Origin: Girardinichthys multiradiatus
Taxonomy: Eukaryota > Chordata > Actinopteri > Cyprinodontiformes > Goodeidae
DNA length: 64,000 nucleotides
Assembly (NCBI RefSeq): GCF_021462225.1
Contig: NC_061804.1
Coordinates: forward strand, 43,463,975-43,527,974
Direction of reading: 5' to 3'
The notes beneath the pieces are model-generated. The model worked only from the letters and a program-made list of their open reading frames with translations, was not told the origin of the DNA and did not search any database. Every line of letters begins with the position of its first letter. Position 1 is the stretch's first letter. The position numbers and the translations under genes were made by a program. Shown piece by piece: positions 19,531 to 31,729 of this stretch.

Positions 19531-21471
19531 ACTTAATACAAGCTTTAACTGTTTAGGAATCAAGACGACACAACCTTAAAACAACAATTATCTGTATATG
19601 GAGTCAAAAAGATATTTATAGGCTTTTGAAAAGCAAGCAATTATTTTTTGACGTGGATTGGCCTCTTATTTATTTACTCGCAGTGGAAATACTGTCCAAC
19701 AACCATTCACTTGGCCAAACTCATAAGGTTGTCAAAACATCAGTTCACAGCTTTTTTAGGTGAAAAACATCACACTGAAATTAGCATCTGGTTACATTAT
19801 TTAGCTAAACTGTAACTGAGGGAACATGTTAAAAAGGTTAGTATTCACTTTCAGATACTTAGACTTTGAGACCTGGCTTGGATTTTGGATAAAAGACCTA
19901 AGACTTGACATGGACTGTAGAAAAATGGCTTATGAATATTTCACCTCTGACTTTAAGAGTTAAAAAAATTCCAAACAGGGGCAAGTGTAAGAGCTGAGGG
20001 TGTAGGTATTACTGTTGTGGAAAATGACCGCAACATGGCCTTTATGTGTGCTTTGTGGACTTCAGCAGCCACTGACTGCTGAGGTCCATCACACTGACCC
20101 TAACTGAAACTGTTCAATCATTTACAAACTCTTTAACTTTGATTAAAATCTTGTCTTGTTTTGGGCCTATAAGTGGTAAGAATTAGTGAATGAAACACAT
20201 GCAATCCCACATATAAATAATAAACAGAATTTTAGCATCCATTCTTTATAGCTATTTATATCTGGGGAAGGTGGTGTCAATGGGCAAAAGGCAAGGTACA
20301 ACCTGGACAGGTTGCCAGTGGAATGGCTAACACACAAGTTATAATCAAGTTTAATTATTCTATTATGTAATCAGCATAATATGCATGTAGTGTGCCCAGT
20401 ATTAACCCTTGTAGTGTAGATAGGCTCCGGAGCAGCAAGCTGCCTTTTTTGGAAACTTAAATGATTAATAATTTTCCTATTTTATTTATCTCCTTGAGGC
20501 TGCAGACTAAATGTTAATTTAATATTTCCCATGTGCTATGCAAAGATAAGTATGTAGAAATAAATATAATAAATTAATTATAGACTGCCTTTGCTTAATT
20601 GCTGACCTCCCCTGCCTTAATGGTTGTATTTTATGTCTCATGCTGTTTATGGAGGGAGGTAGTGCATTAGGGTGTGTTTTTGCACTGGATTCCGTGGTAA
20701 AAGTTACTTGTTCTAAAAATGCAGTGCTGGAAAAGTAGGTCATTGTCTCTTTGGAAGGTGCTGCCGTTAGATACAGTAGGTTGTCTATTTTACATTAACA
20801 TACTGTATTTGTCTCCTAACAGGATGTTATAAGATTATGTATTAGAAAACCAGCATATCATGCAGATTCCTGTTAAAAGAGGTCAATGTTAATTTGTTGT
20901 TGTTAGGTTAGCTAAAATTTAGCAAACAACCATTAAATGGGCTTGTGCTGCCACTTTTTCTATCACAGTTTAAAAAACTGCTGTTTTTGTGGAAGTTGGC
21001 AAATAACAGTTCTATTACTGTTGTCATCCACATGCCTTATTTCTGACCATTTGGTGTGCTGTACAGGATCTGTTACTCTATCCAATGCTCTTCATCAGTT
21101 TTTCTCAGCTGTTATTCATTTTAGGAATGAGATTATTTTTTTTGACCTGTAAGCACAAAGTACGACCCCCAGCAATGAGGTAGGTCATTATTCATAGTAG
21201 TGTCAGTGTTTGAATTCTGCATTTCTCTCATGAGGGGCTATGACAGTAAAAGGAGATTCCACTGATTCTGTTCCCTGGGCAGCAACAGGGTAGTAGCGCT
21301 GGTGCTCATGTTTTATTGCAATAATTGACTAAATAAGTGAAGCACTCCGATGAAGTGAACAAAATAACATGAAACTCCATGTGTTAAAAGTCCAAGTGAC
21401 ATTGTTGTTAGGATTACAATGAAATGAAGATGAAATAGATAACAGAATTGGTTATAGAACACTCACTGTTA
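19531..21471. other. No gene seen; one weak SINE relic
   Basis: No coding signal. About 20275-20335 (AAGGTACAACCTGGACAGGT) looks like a decayed antisense piece of SINE family 1. The rest is plain AT-rich DNA. Confidence 0.45.
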
Positions 21472-21733
21472 AAGCCAGTCCTCAAAATCCGTTGTCTTGT
21501 ATGTTTTTAATGTGGGGTTTCCAACTTGAGTCATCTAGAGCTACTGTCAAGCAACTTTTCTTTGCATCACTGCTTCAACACACCTGAATCAAAGTTCTAA
21601 ATGACCTCCTCAGAGTGTCATCAAGTTCCACAGAGGTCTGATTATGAGCCATTTATTTGATTAAATTGTATAGGAACAGGAATGCATCTAAAAGTTGCAG
21701 GACAGTAGCTCTAAAGAGCTGGTGTTGATGGCA
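21472..21733. mobile_element. Short inverted-repeat element (MITE), decayed
   Basis: The left end (CCAGTCCTCAAAATCC...) and the complement of the right end (CCAGCTCTTTAGAGCTACTG) are related, and both contain GTCCTGCA-like or GTCTTGTA-like blocks. The middle (CAACACACCTGAATCAAA) matches a widespread fish MITE that I recognise from memory. No clear target duplication is visible. Confidence 0.5.
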
Positions 21734-21927
21734 CCTGTTTTAGATGCTTTGCCATTTGAACAGACCATAGTCTTGTTATTGGTTTATCATTGGATTACAA
21801 GGACCCTGTAGAACAGAGTTTTCTCTTCTGTAGCAAGTTTGCCCTCAGCTGTTATAACTGGGCCTTCAGATAAAGGGTTGAAGTTGACCTGAGATACCAT
21901 CATGCAGGCACATGATGTTCATCTGGG

Positions 21928-22206
21928 TCAGTCAGTCATTTTCTATATTCTATGTATTTTCTATACATTTTCTCTTCCATAGTGGGTCGCAGGGAAGCTG
22001 GTGCCTATCTCCAGCAGTCTATGGGCAGGAGGCGGGGTACACCCTGGACAGGTCGCCATCACAGGACACACACAAACAACCATGTACATACTCATTCACA
22101 CACGTAGAGAGAATGTAGAGCAAATTTAGGTCCATGCAGAAAGTCGAACCCAGGACCTTCTTGCTCCAAGGCAACAGCGCTACCAACTGCGCCACCATGC
22201 AGTTGG
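21928..22206 (-). mobile_element. tRNA-derived SINE (family 1), antisense, internally shortened
   Basis: The tail, 3' body (GGTACACCCTGGACAGGTCG) and tRNA-like head (complement of the B-box region near 22150, A-box region near 22185) are present, but about 80 bases of the centre are missing. Flanks TCATCTGGG at 21919-21927 and 22207-22215 form a 9-bp duplication. Confidence 0.83.
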
Positions 22207-22429
22207 TCATCTGGGGTTTATCAGTAAAATAGGTACGACACAACATGTAATCAGCCATGTAACTGAGCAGCACTCCTATCCCAATTGTCGTCGGTCTGAT
22301 GTAATAGCTGCCATATCATTGGACCGCTGCAAACTGGAGTGGGATGAAAAGCGGCTTCTAACACTTGTGTCTAGATGTTGGCGCAGGTGTCATGTGGCTG
22401 GCTCTCTAATATGACAATAAATGGACTGA

Positions 22430-22570
22430 ATTTCTATAGCACTTTTCTATTTATATTGAAAAATGCTTTGCACTATAGCCACTCGTACCCAATTGCACTT
22501 ATAAACATGCACACATTCACCGATACACCGATATGTGTATGACAACCTTGAGTTAAGTGCTTTGCCCAGA
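22430..22570. repeat. Dispersed fish repeat fragment
   Basis: Text such as TTTCTATAGCACTTTTCTAT, followed by CACACATTCACCGATACACC, resembles a common fish LINE-3'-end repeat. The boundaries are uncertain. Confidence 0.4.
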
Positions 22571-25500
22571 GTCATATTGACATTACCAGCATATTGTACA
22601 GTTGTACATTAAAACTACTTGACCATGCAAGTTCACAATGCAATTTGTTTAAAACACTAAAAGAGCTGATAATGCTGTCTAATGTGTCTTTGAAGCATTT
22701 TGCAGTTTGCATCTGGTGATCTTCACTTTGTTTTGACTGACTGTCAGACACTACAGCAATTGCCTGTAACACTATACATCCACCAGTGATTCCACGATAC
22801 ATGACCTGCCATTCTAAACATGCCAGCTAATTGCTTAAATTATTTTCAAACAAATCTCTGGTCTGCATGTGTAGTAAAATGTGAACCAGATTACTCCTGG
22901 GTGCCTTGCTCGCTTTATCAGTGAATATATGTTGAAAATGCAGCATAAAGCATTGCTTTAGTAAGATTCACCTAATGGTAACTGAGGAATTGTAGCAAAG
23001 GACCAACTTTCATCAAACAACAGAATGCAAGAAACATGACTATTAAATTAAACTAGGATGCAAGCCTGGGCGTATAAGCTCATCTGAATATGAAAGGCTT
23101 TCCCTGAACATGTGCATCACAGCAATTTGCTTCTGATTAGCACCATGTTTATTGCTGTCTTAAACCATTTGTGGTACAGCCTATCTGTCTTTGGTAGGAA
23201 TCAAGCATTAAAGCCAAAAGGCAAGAAACTGTCTCTTTCATCTTCGGTTATATTGACAAGCATAGGTACTCTAAACAAGACATCTTAGCTTACATGATGT
23301 AATATATAATTCCAGTGTTTCAAATATTGCCTTAAGCTGCCTGCAAGATCATGATGTGTTGAAAGCTGCAACAATTATTTAAGAAGAGACTTAAAGATAC
23401 TTGTACCCATTGTACCCATTGTACCCATCTGCCGTACTCTGCCACATTTCCCCTGGCCGTCTTATGGAAGTCACATTCTAAAGATCTAAATTTTTGGTGT
23501 GACTGGTTTAGGCACATTACAACCAATAGGAGCCCTACGTTTTATTATAAATGGGTTTCTCTGTCTGAGGACAAAGGAGGCAGCAAATTTATCTTACGCT
23601 GCCAGCTGATGGTGCTCATTAATATGGATAAAACTGACAGGGAGTCATCTGGGAGGAATGCCATACCACATTAAACAAATAAGTGGCTGAAACCACTGGC
23701 TGTAATAAATTGATTTGCTAGCTTCTCATTGACACCCCTCCTCCTCTACTGTTAATCGCATTTGGGAATCATGTCCGTATCTTGAATTGATGTCGTTGTG
23801 AAATATCATTCCAAAGAGTCTGGCTAAATGGAATGAGGGAATCAGTTAATGTTTCAGTTCAGTAGCTGTATTGTCATGTCTAGTTTTCAAGTTCATCTTG
23901 CTGCCCACACTGTAAGTCTCGGAATATCAGAGCTCCAAAAGGTAGTTAGATGTGATCTATTTTAGACGTTTTGAAAGGTTATTTACAAATCATCAACTTT
24001 TGCATGGATCACCAACTTCTCATCAGTTATTATCACTGTTGCCTGCAGCAAGAAGGGCCTAAATTTAAATCCCAACAATAATTTTCTGTTTTCCATCAAT
24101 GCAACAAGTTTGAAAGCCTTCCACACCAGCCTCTCTTAGGAGCTGCCCTGTGCTGCATAGGTTCTCTACTGCTTGCCAATCAGCAACATTAGCGCTACAG
24201 CTGACACTTCAGTGGTCAAGAGCTTGTTGACAACTATTGCTTGGGGAAAAGAAAATGTAAGCTAGCTCCTTCATGGGCTTTTGGGAGTTGTAGAATAAAG
24301 CATATTATCTCAATTCCAGCTAGAGATGATTTTAACTAAAAGAATTTACAATTTTTTTCAACACAAGATTTGGATCAGTGACATTGATTAACGTAATCTG
24401 ACTACTATGTTATTTGCTGTAAACAACCTTTTTCCCACTCAGATCTAGCGTGCTACCGTAGTCATGAGGCCACTTTTCTAACCTGTGGAGCAACACCATC
24501 TTTCCACACAAACGTATTCTGTAAGCTGCATCTAACATAATAGATGGAAGATGGACAGGAGGAAAAACATTGAGACTAGTGTAATCTGACATACACAGTT
24601 TAACTTGGGAAAATCAATAAAGCCAATTTAGCAGAATGTTTTTCTTGGTTTAACAGATAGTCAATCTAGACCAGACCCTTTTCTTTTCTTTTCTGTTAAA
24701 AGAGTGTTATCCCATAAAAGCTTTGATCTTTCTCCTGAGCACTCGCTGAGCACAATGGAAAGTTGTTTCACAGTCTGAGTCTAAACTACTATTTTAGTAC
24801 AGCACAGCTATTAAGCCATTAAGCAGCTAATAATTTAAAACTGCTGGTTCATATGATTGTTTTAAATGGTTTAATCAAATTAGATTTCACATTTGCACAC
24901 GATGTTATAATGTGGCCAGCTGGAATTGTGATCCAGTTGAAGTTGTGTTCCATATTACCTAATGAACAATTACTTACTGATTTCATATTCAGTGGTGCTA
25001 GCAGTGAAACCTCATTTGCAACTTGTCTGTCTTTGGTTGGGTTCTCCAGGTTCCGCTACAATACATGTTTTGAAGATTTTGCCCACTTGGCAAGAACTTT
25101 AAAATATTCTGTAGTTGCAGCTGCGAGTATAAGTTTTGTTGACTGGTTAGAATTCATGAAGAAAGCTACTCTTTTTCTCGTGCTAATTTCTTTATCTCTG
25201 CAATTGATTTACAAGTTTAAATACAAGTAGAAGAAAGCATGCCTATCAGATCCATCAGATGGAAGCAATTTGCAACTGTTTTTGTGCTCTTTTCAACCAC
25301 TGGATACCAACAACCAACTCATAACCGTGGGCCGATGTTTGCATGCAAGCAAACATAGGCAAGCCTATTTTTAGAGTTCCAACTCGCTGAAGCAGGTGCT
25401 CCCAGCGGAGCAAGGAAACCTATTGTAATTTTACTGTTTTTTTCATTATTTTTCTTCTCTGCTAAAAGTTGTTGGGCATAAGAACAAGAAAATGCTGGAA

Positions 25501-25706
25501 ACATTCTGACTTAGCAGTCTAGTAGAAAAACGACTGCTACTCAGACACAAAAAAATTTTTAAACCCCCAATAATTAGGGGGGTTAGGCTTATATCACCCA
25601 AACTATAAGACACACTTTCAAAAAACCTGATATCTGCTCGTTCCTTTGGTGATTTTACATCTTGTGACATAGGCCACGCCCAATTCTACCTAACTAGATT
25701 TTTTGA
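22571..25706. other. No gene seen; small SINE head relic
   Basis: No exon-like signal. At 24025-24078 a fragment (CACTGTTGCCTGCAGCAAGA) matches the head of SINE family 1. TGTACCCAT occurs in tandem about three times near 23403-23430. An open frame at 24853-25230 (125 codons) has no recognisable domain and no codon-use support; I treat it as chance. Confidence 0.5.
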
Positions 25707-25708
25707 TA

Positions 25709-25985
25709 CACTACCAGTTAAAAGTTTCAGATACACTTTTTTCACTTAATGGGTCTCTTTATTTTGATGACATTTTAAATTGAGGATTCTCACCAATGGC
25801 GACACAACTATGAAGGAACACACATGTAAATGTATAATAAACAAAAAGGTGTGAAATAACTGATCCTTCAAAATAGCCAGCCTTTGCTTTGATGACTGCT
25901 TTGCTCTCTTAACATTCTATCCATGAGCTTCGTGAGGTGGTCGCCTTAAATAATATTCCAACGAGTCTTGAAAGAACTGTCAGGC
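25709..25985. mobile_element. Tc1/mariner-type fragment, left end only
   Basis: It begins CACTACCAGTTAAAAGT after TA at 25707-25708. It matches the element at 60246-60761 through blocks such as CACTTAATGGGTCTCTTTAT and TTTGCTTTGATGACTGCTTT. The right inverted repeat is absent, and similarity fades near 25985. Confidence 0.7.
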
Positions 25986-26224
25986 AAATTATATAATGTA
26001 CACAGAATTGCAGCCTGTACCCATAGAGAAACAATGGCAAAATTTGACCACTATTTTTATCTACAACTTTTAGTAGTAGAGACTAAATCTCTTTCCCTGC
26101 ATATTTCTTGAGTCTTTCTAAATCATGTGAGTTTAAAAAGAAACATTTTAGATAACTCCTCCCAAGAGTCAACACCAATCACAGCAAAGCTGTGCCTGGT
26201 ACGACTGCAGACATAGCCAATCAA

Positions 26225-26800
26225 AAAAGATTGGTTATGTGTCTATTTTAGACATGGTTATCTGTAAATATTTTGGTAAATTATTGATAAAATGGATTGT
26301 TATGAATTTTTCAATCTAGGTTAAGACTAAGGAAAAGATGGTTAAGAATTTGTGGTTGGAAAAGTATTTCATCTAAAGACATGAATAAAAACTCATATTG
26401 TTCATTCTATAGACATGATCATCTGAGAATTGTTTGGGAATTTTTTGATCAACTGCGGACTTTCTATAAATTTTTGAATTCAGATCATTATGTTAATTTT
26501 GTTGTTGTTGAAATAGCATTTGATTTAGGGACGATAAAAAAGTTCATATTGTTCCACATTAAGACAGAGTCATCTAAGATTGTTTTAGAATTTGATAATA
26601 AACTATGTATGTTTTATGAAGTTTTGAATTTGGGTCATTATTGACATATTGTTGAAAAAGCATTAGATCTATGGATGTAAAAAACGTTAATGTTGTTCCA
26701 CATTAACACAAAGGCCATCTGAGAATATTTTGGGAATTTTATAATAAAATATGAAATTTATATGATTTGTTTTATTTGGGACAATATTGGATAAATGTTG
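26225..26800 (+). repeat. Degenerate tandem repeat, unit about 148 bp, four units
   Basis: Successive units share blocks such as GGCCATCTGAGAATATTTTGG or CATCTGAGAATTGTTTGGG, TTGTTCCACATTAA and GAAATAGCATTTGAT or GAAAAAGCATTAGAT. Unit joints lie near 26371, 26522 and 26666, which gives periods of 151 and 144. A more decayed unit precedes 26371. The AT content is high. The open frame at 26381-26644 is a by-product of the repeat. Confidence 0.7.
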
Positions 26801-29800
26801 ACATGACAGTTTATAGGATTGTTTTGTTGTTTTTTCCTTAAAAAGCATTGTAAGGGCATTTGAATGGGTTTATACTAAATAGTGTGGGAATTTTATTATG
26901 ATATTATCTTTTTAGTATTTTTTAAAACTAATTTCAATGCCAGTCATAGGCAAAAGCTTTCAGGAGACTGCGCTGACCTACAAATTTCCAACATGGTCGA
27001 CAACCTGGAGAGCCGGCAATGCCCAACTGGGCCGGACTTGCTGGGTTGGGCTTGGAACCTATTTATAACTGCTTGCAATTCTACTTTGGTTTTGTATTAT
27101 TTTTACTAAAAGATGATTAAAATCACAAAGTGTTTTCTAACAGCAGTTACTAACAAGAAAAACATGAAAATTTAAAGCTCTTATTTTTTACATTTTGGTT
27201 ATGTATTTTGTTATATATGCACAATAATATTGTTATAATAGTAACGCTGAACATTGGTCTGTTTAAAACATGAATGCCTTTCACTGGGTCTTCTTAATGA
27301 GTGTTTGTGGTGACTAAAATAAAAAGTCTATATCAAAATGGTTTTCAAACAGTATTTTTGCTTAAAACGTATGTGTAGTAGCATGTCAAAAGACACAATA
27401 CAACCCCTATAGTGAAATAAAAACATCAAATAACCCAGTAAAATTTTTTTGTTTCTACACAGACAGACAGACAGATTATTTTATTCCAATTATTTTAAAT
27501 ATGAAGCAGTCTCCTCAAAGTCTCTGTTAATTCATTTTTCTTTTATGTGGAAAAACTAAAAGTAGATATTTTTGATATTCAAAACTCTTAGTGCAGCATA
27601 TAATGCTGCTGTCTCCCTTGCCTGGTGCTGCCGTTTACCTCTAAAGTCACACAGACTTCCTGTTCCTGTTGGCTAGGTGACTCATGCTCCTTAACTGGAA
27701 ACACCCTCAACCTTCATCCCATAGCAGGTGGATTAAAGAGGTGTTACCGGACATTAGACTTCAAAAGCTTAGATATTCCTTCAACAGCTCCTTAATTTCA
27801 TATAAAAAACTTGTAGACCTCTCTTAAGTCATACTGAATCTCTGACATCCCTGTCTGACAGTGACGACTAAGACCCACCCCTACCAATATTTTCCTTATA
27901 CTAACTATACCTAAATGTAAACTCCTTAATATGTTAAATGAAATCAGCATGTCAGACACAGCATTAACTGGCAAAGAAAAAAAAGGTTTAATAGGGGATT
28001 AAACTCAGGATCTCCTGCACCTAAAGAAAGCATTTTAACAGTGCTTACAAGATCTGTATAAATAAGTTTGGATGAAAGAGAAAATACTTCTAATATTCCA
28101 ACATATTTATTTATGTGAGTTTTTCTCATTTAACTCTTTGTTTTGTCATCTTCTGAAAGCCAGATCACTAATATGTAATACCTCTATTGTAAGCCTCATT
28201 TTAAAAGACAGAAATATTCTGAAAATTGTAATTCTAATCACAAATGCATCAAAATGCTCAGATAAAATTAAAGCATTTGAATCCTCCATCTAACTTTCAT
28301 CAGAACTTTAAGTGACCATTTTCAGTCCTTGTTTGTTAGCAATTTAATATTTAAGACACTCACATAGTTACTTTAAAAATATCTTTTTACTGAATACCAT
28401 GGTTTCTGAATTATGAAAGGAGCTAATTAACTATTTTCTTTGGCTACTTTCCTTTTTACTATCATCAACCAAAGCTTAATAATTAGCTTTAATTTTGCTG
28501 AAGCAATTAGAAAAAACAACAGACAGAGAAAATGATAGAAATAAAAAATGAAATACTTCTATAGCTACTTATGGTGAAAACTAGAAAATGAAAAATATTA
28601 ACATTTGAAAAGCATCAAACAATATTTGAAATGAACGAAAAAGCTAAAATGTCTGAATTGAAGTTTCCTCTTTTCTTCATACACTAACTAAATGTCTATA
28701 TTAAAAGTAAAGCTTAATGATATTTTTAGCTTTTGTCTGTTAACTACAAGTGGTTGCAAGCCGTTTTACCCATTATATTACAGCTTACTAAATAATGTGT
28801 ACTTATAATTATTGCCTTCAATAAATATGTTAACAATCAAAATACTGATGTTAAATTCAACTTCATCTGCTAAAAAGAATATGAAAATAAAATGGTCATT
28901 ATGATCATATCAGTGTAATTGCTTTTCTTCATAGAAAATAATTGACGTCCAAGTGATCTTGCTCTTGAGGAATTAAGCACTATAAAGGTTAAAGAGCAAC
29001 TTTTATATCGTTTTACGACAGAGAATCTAGGCAGACCAATAATTAAAGAATGAAAATTTTGTTCAGTAATAGTTTTTTTTAATGAATTCTAACTATATGA
29101 TCATATGGCTGCCAGTCATGTATTCTGTTGTTGAATACATGACTGTTGCCTCCCACATATAGATGTCCATTGATGTTTGATTGTGGTTTGGGTGATTGAA
29201 TCAGTCAACCAAGCCTGTCTTTCAGCATTTTCTTTAGCCTTGATTTAGATGGCATCTATGGCCTTGTTGGCATTAGACTTCAGTTTGGTGTATTTCTATA
29301 AAGGAGTTCCACATTGTGCCCTTTAGCTTTGCATGTTTGTCTCTTTAGATGAGCTGCTTGTATTTGTTAAAAAGCCTTTGTTGATTTTAGTGTGGGTTAG
29401 GGCTGTCAAACCAACCTTCAACCAAGGGCAAGTAAATGTTTTATGTACTATTTGGATTCAAATGTTGTGACGACTGATTCCTTGAAATCTTCCATGATTT
29501 AAATCTCTGATCTGTACTGAGGGAGGTACTCAATTAATGGAGGACAGATGGGCCGTTCAATCATCAGAGAGAGTGAAATAGGAAAGCTGAACAAAGTACA
29601 GACTGCACCAACATAACTCTCTGAGAAGCACATTGAAGTAACCCCTGGGTAACAATTATAACATAGCATTGGGGGATCTCACATTTCCAGAATGTGAGAT
29701 CTATATAATACAGGTGTGTGGTTCAGTAAGATGTTTCATAATCTTTCAGAAGTTTTTTTTTTCTTTTAATGTCTAGCATCTATATACAGTAGAAAACAAT

Positions 29801-29892
29801 GTAGTCTATTCAGCCCATCGGTTCATAGGGCATGAGGCACACAAAATCGTCGTAGTCAGATGTCGCCCACAAGCTGTTCTGGGGCAAAACTG
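26801..29892. other. No gene seen; two small hairpins
   Basis: AT-rich and without coding signal. Perfect inverted repeats occur at 29113-29145 (13-bp stem CAGTCATGTATTC, 7-base loop) and 29675-29701 (11-bp stem GATCTCACATT, 5-base loop). A short (ACAG)n run is at about 27460-27474. Confidence 0.5.
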
Positions 29893-30406
29893 CAGTTAAG
29901 ACCAAAATGATTCATACCCCCTCCAGATTTTAGATTTAAAATGTTCTTAATGCAACCAAGAAGGTTGTTTCTGATAAGAAATGAGACAGGCATCTTTCAA
30001 AACATAATTAAACAATGTAAAAGAAGTATCAATTTGGAAAAACACAATATTTATCTGTTTTTATTTATATTAAAATGGCATTTTGAAAATACAATTATTT
30101 GCAGCCTTGTCAATGATAAGTAGAAAAATATATATATCAAAACAGCAATCAAACCCTTCTCATAACTGCTGACCAGCTTTCTCCAAATTTCCATTGGTAT
30201 TGTGATGATTTGTCCTTGGTGATCAGCTCTAAGTCTTTGAGGCTACGGTGCCTGCTTGCCACCCTAATCTTTAGCTCCTAAGCAGATTCTCTATCAGATT
30301 TAAGTGTGCACCTGGGCCTCCTCAAAATGTTGATATTAGCTTCAGTCAGATGAAACATAATAAAATTAAAATTAAAGGCCAACTTAAAAAATAAATTTGC
30401 CATAGA
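29893..30406 (-). mobile_element. Tc1-type relic, left end and part of a reversed transposase
   Basis: It starts CAGTTAAGACCAAAATGATT, which I recognise as the end of a fish Tc1 family. The following text keeps family blocks up to about 30350 (GATTCTCTATCAGATTTAAG), where the transposase would be read on the minus strand. It is interrupted by the RTE LINE at 30419. No transposase frame survives. Confidence 0.6.
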
Positions 30407-30418
30407 TATTAATAATGT

Positions 30419-31089
30419 GCCGACCGGAAAAGGGTAGCTTGTCCTCTTCAGGTTGGAGGGGAGTTCCTGCCTCAATTGGAGGAGTTCAAGTATCTCGAGG
30501 TCTTCTTCACGAGTGACGGAAGAATGGAGCGGGAGATCGACAGATGGATCGGTGCAGCTGCCGCAGCAATGGTGGCACTGCGCCGGTCCGTTGTGGTGAA
30601 GAGAGAGCTGAGTCAAAAAGCGAAGCTCTCGATTTACCGGCCGGTCTACGTTCCTACCCCCACCTATGGCCATGAATTGTGGGTCATGACCGAAAGAACG
30701 AGATCCCAGATACAAGCGGCTGAAATGAGCTTCCTCTGTAGGGTGGCCGAGTTCCTCACCCTATCTCTAAGGGAGGGGCTCGGAGTAGAGCCACTCCTCC
30801 TTCACATCGAGAGGAGCCAGTTGAGGTGGCTCGGGCATCTATACTGGATGCCTCCTGGATGCCTTCCTCGGGAGGTGTTCCAGGCCCGTCCCACCGGGAG
30901 GAGGCCCAGGGGACGGCCCAGGACATGCTGGAGGGAGTATGTCTCTCGGCTGGCCTGGGAACGCCTTGGGCTCCCCCTGGAGTAGCTGGAGGAGGTGTCT
31001 AGGGAGAGGGACGTCTGGGTGTCCCTACTGAGTCTGCTGCCCCGCGACCTGATCCCGGATAAGTGGAAGACGACGAGTACGAGTACAAG
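30419..31089 (+). pseudogene. RTE-clade (Rex3-like) LINE, 5'-truncated, 12-bp duplications
   Basis: It encodes the C-terminal end of a reverse-transcriptase polyprotein. Frame 30476-30985 reads EEFKYLEVFF, REIDRWIGAA, TYGHELWVMTERTRS, RSQLRWLGHL and RPRGRPRTCW, standard for the region after the RT palm in fish RTE LINEs. A TAG at 30983-30985 ends it slightly early; the same frame continues to LLPRDLIPD. The 3' tail (GACGAGTACGAGTACAAG) ends at 31089. Flanks TATTAATAATGT at 30407-30418 and 31090-31101 are a perfect 12-bp target duplication, so both ends are exact. RT catalytic and endonuclease parts were never copied. Confidence 0.88.
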
Positions 31090-31729
31090 TATTAATAATG
31101 TTGCTCTTAATTCAAAAATTATTACAAAGGAAAATACACTCACCAGCCATTTTATTAGGTACACCTATCCAACTGCTCTTTAACATAAATTTTTAATCAG
31201 CCAAACGCATGGCAGCAACTTGATGCATTCAGGCATGTAGACATGGTCAAGACGATCTGCTGCAGTTCAAACCAAGCATCAGAATGGGGAAGAAAGATGA
31301 TTTAAGTGACTTTAAAACGTGGCATGGTTGTTGGTGTCAGGCGGGCTGGTCTGAGTATTTCAGAAACTGCTGATCTACTGGGATTTTCAAGCACTTCCAT
31401 CTCTAGGGTTTACAGAGAATGGTCCGCAAATTCAATTCAATTCAAAAATACTTTATTAATCCCAAAGGGAAATTAAATGTTGTTGTAGCTTATTATGAAG
31501 GTTTCTTCAAAGAGCCGTTGTAGATGCCGATGGCTGTGGACAGGAGGGATCTCCTGTAGTGGTCTGTCTCACAGCAGATCTGAAGAAGCCTCTGACTGAA
31601 GGCACTCTGCTGTTGTAGGACAGTCCCTGGTTCTGATGCTGCTTCCCCAGCAGATGATGGCAGAAGAGATCACACTCTCCACAACAGACTTATAGAAGAT
31701 ATGCAGCATCTTGCTGCAAACACCAAATG

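Noticed and set aside
23403..23430. Short direct repeats that could suggest a CRISPR-like array
   Set aside because: Only three adjacent copies of a 9-mer without spacers, in a vertebrate-type genome; simple slippage.
24853..25230. 125-codon open frame on the plus strand
   Set aside because: No recognisable domain, AT-rich codon use like the flanks, and no splice or promoter support. Frames of this length are expected by chance over 64 kb.
26381..26644. 87-codon frame with repeated sequence
   Set aside because: It lies wholly within the degenerate tandem repeat and is explained by its period being close to a multiple of three.
29941..30123. 60-codon plus-strand frame
   Set aside because: Inside the Tc1 relic, on the strand opposite to its transposase.
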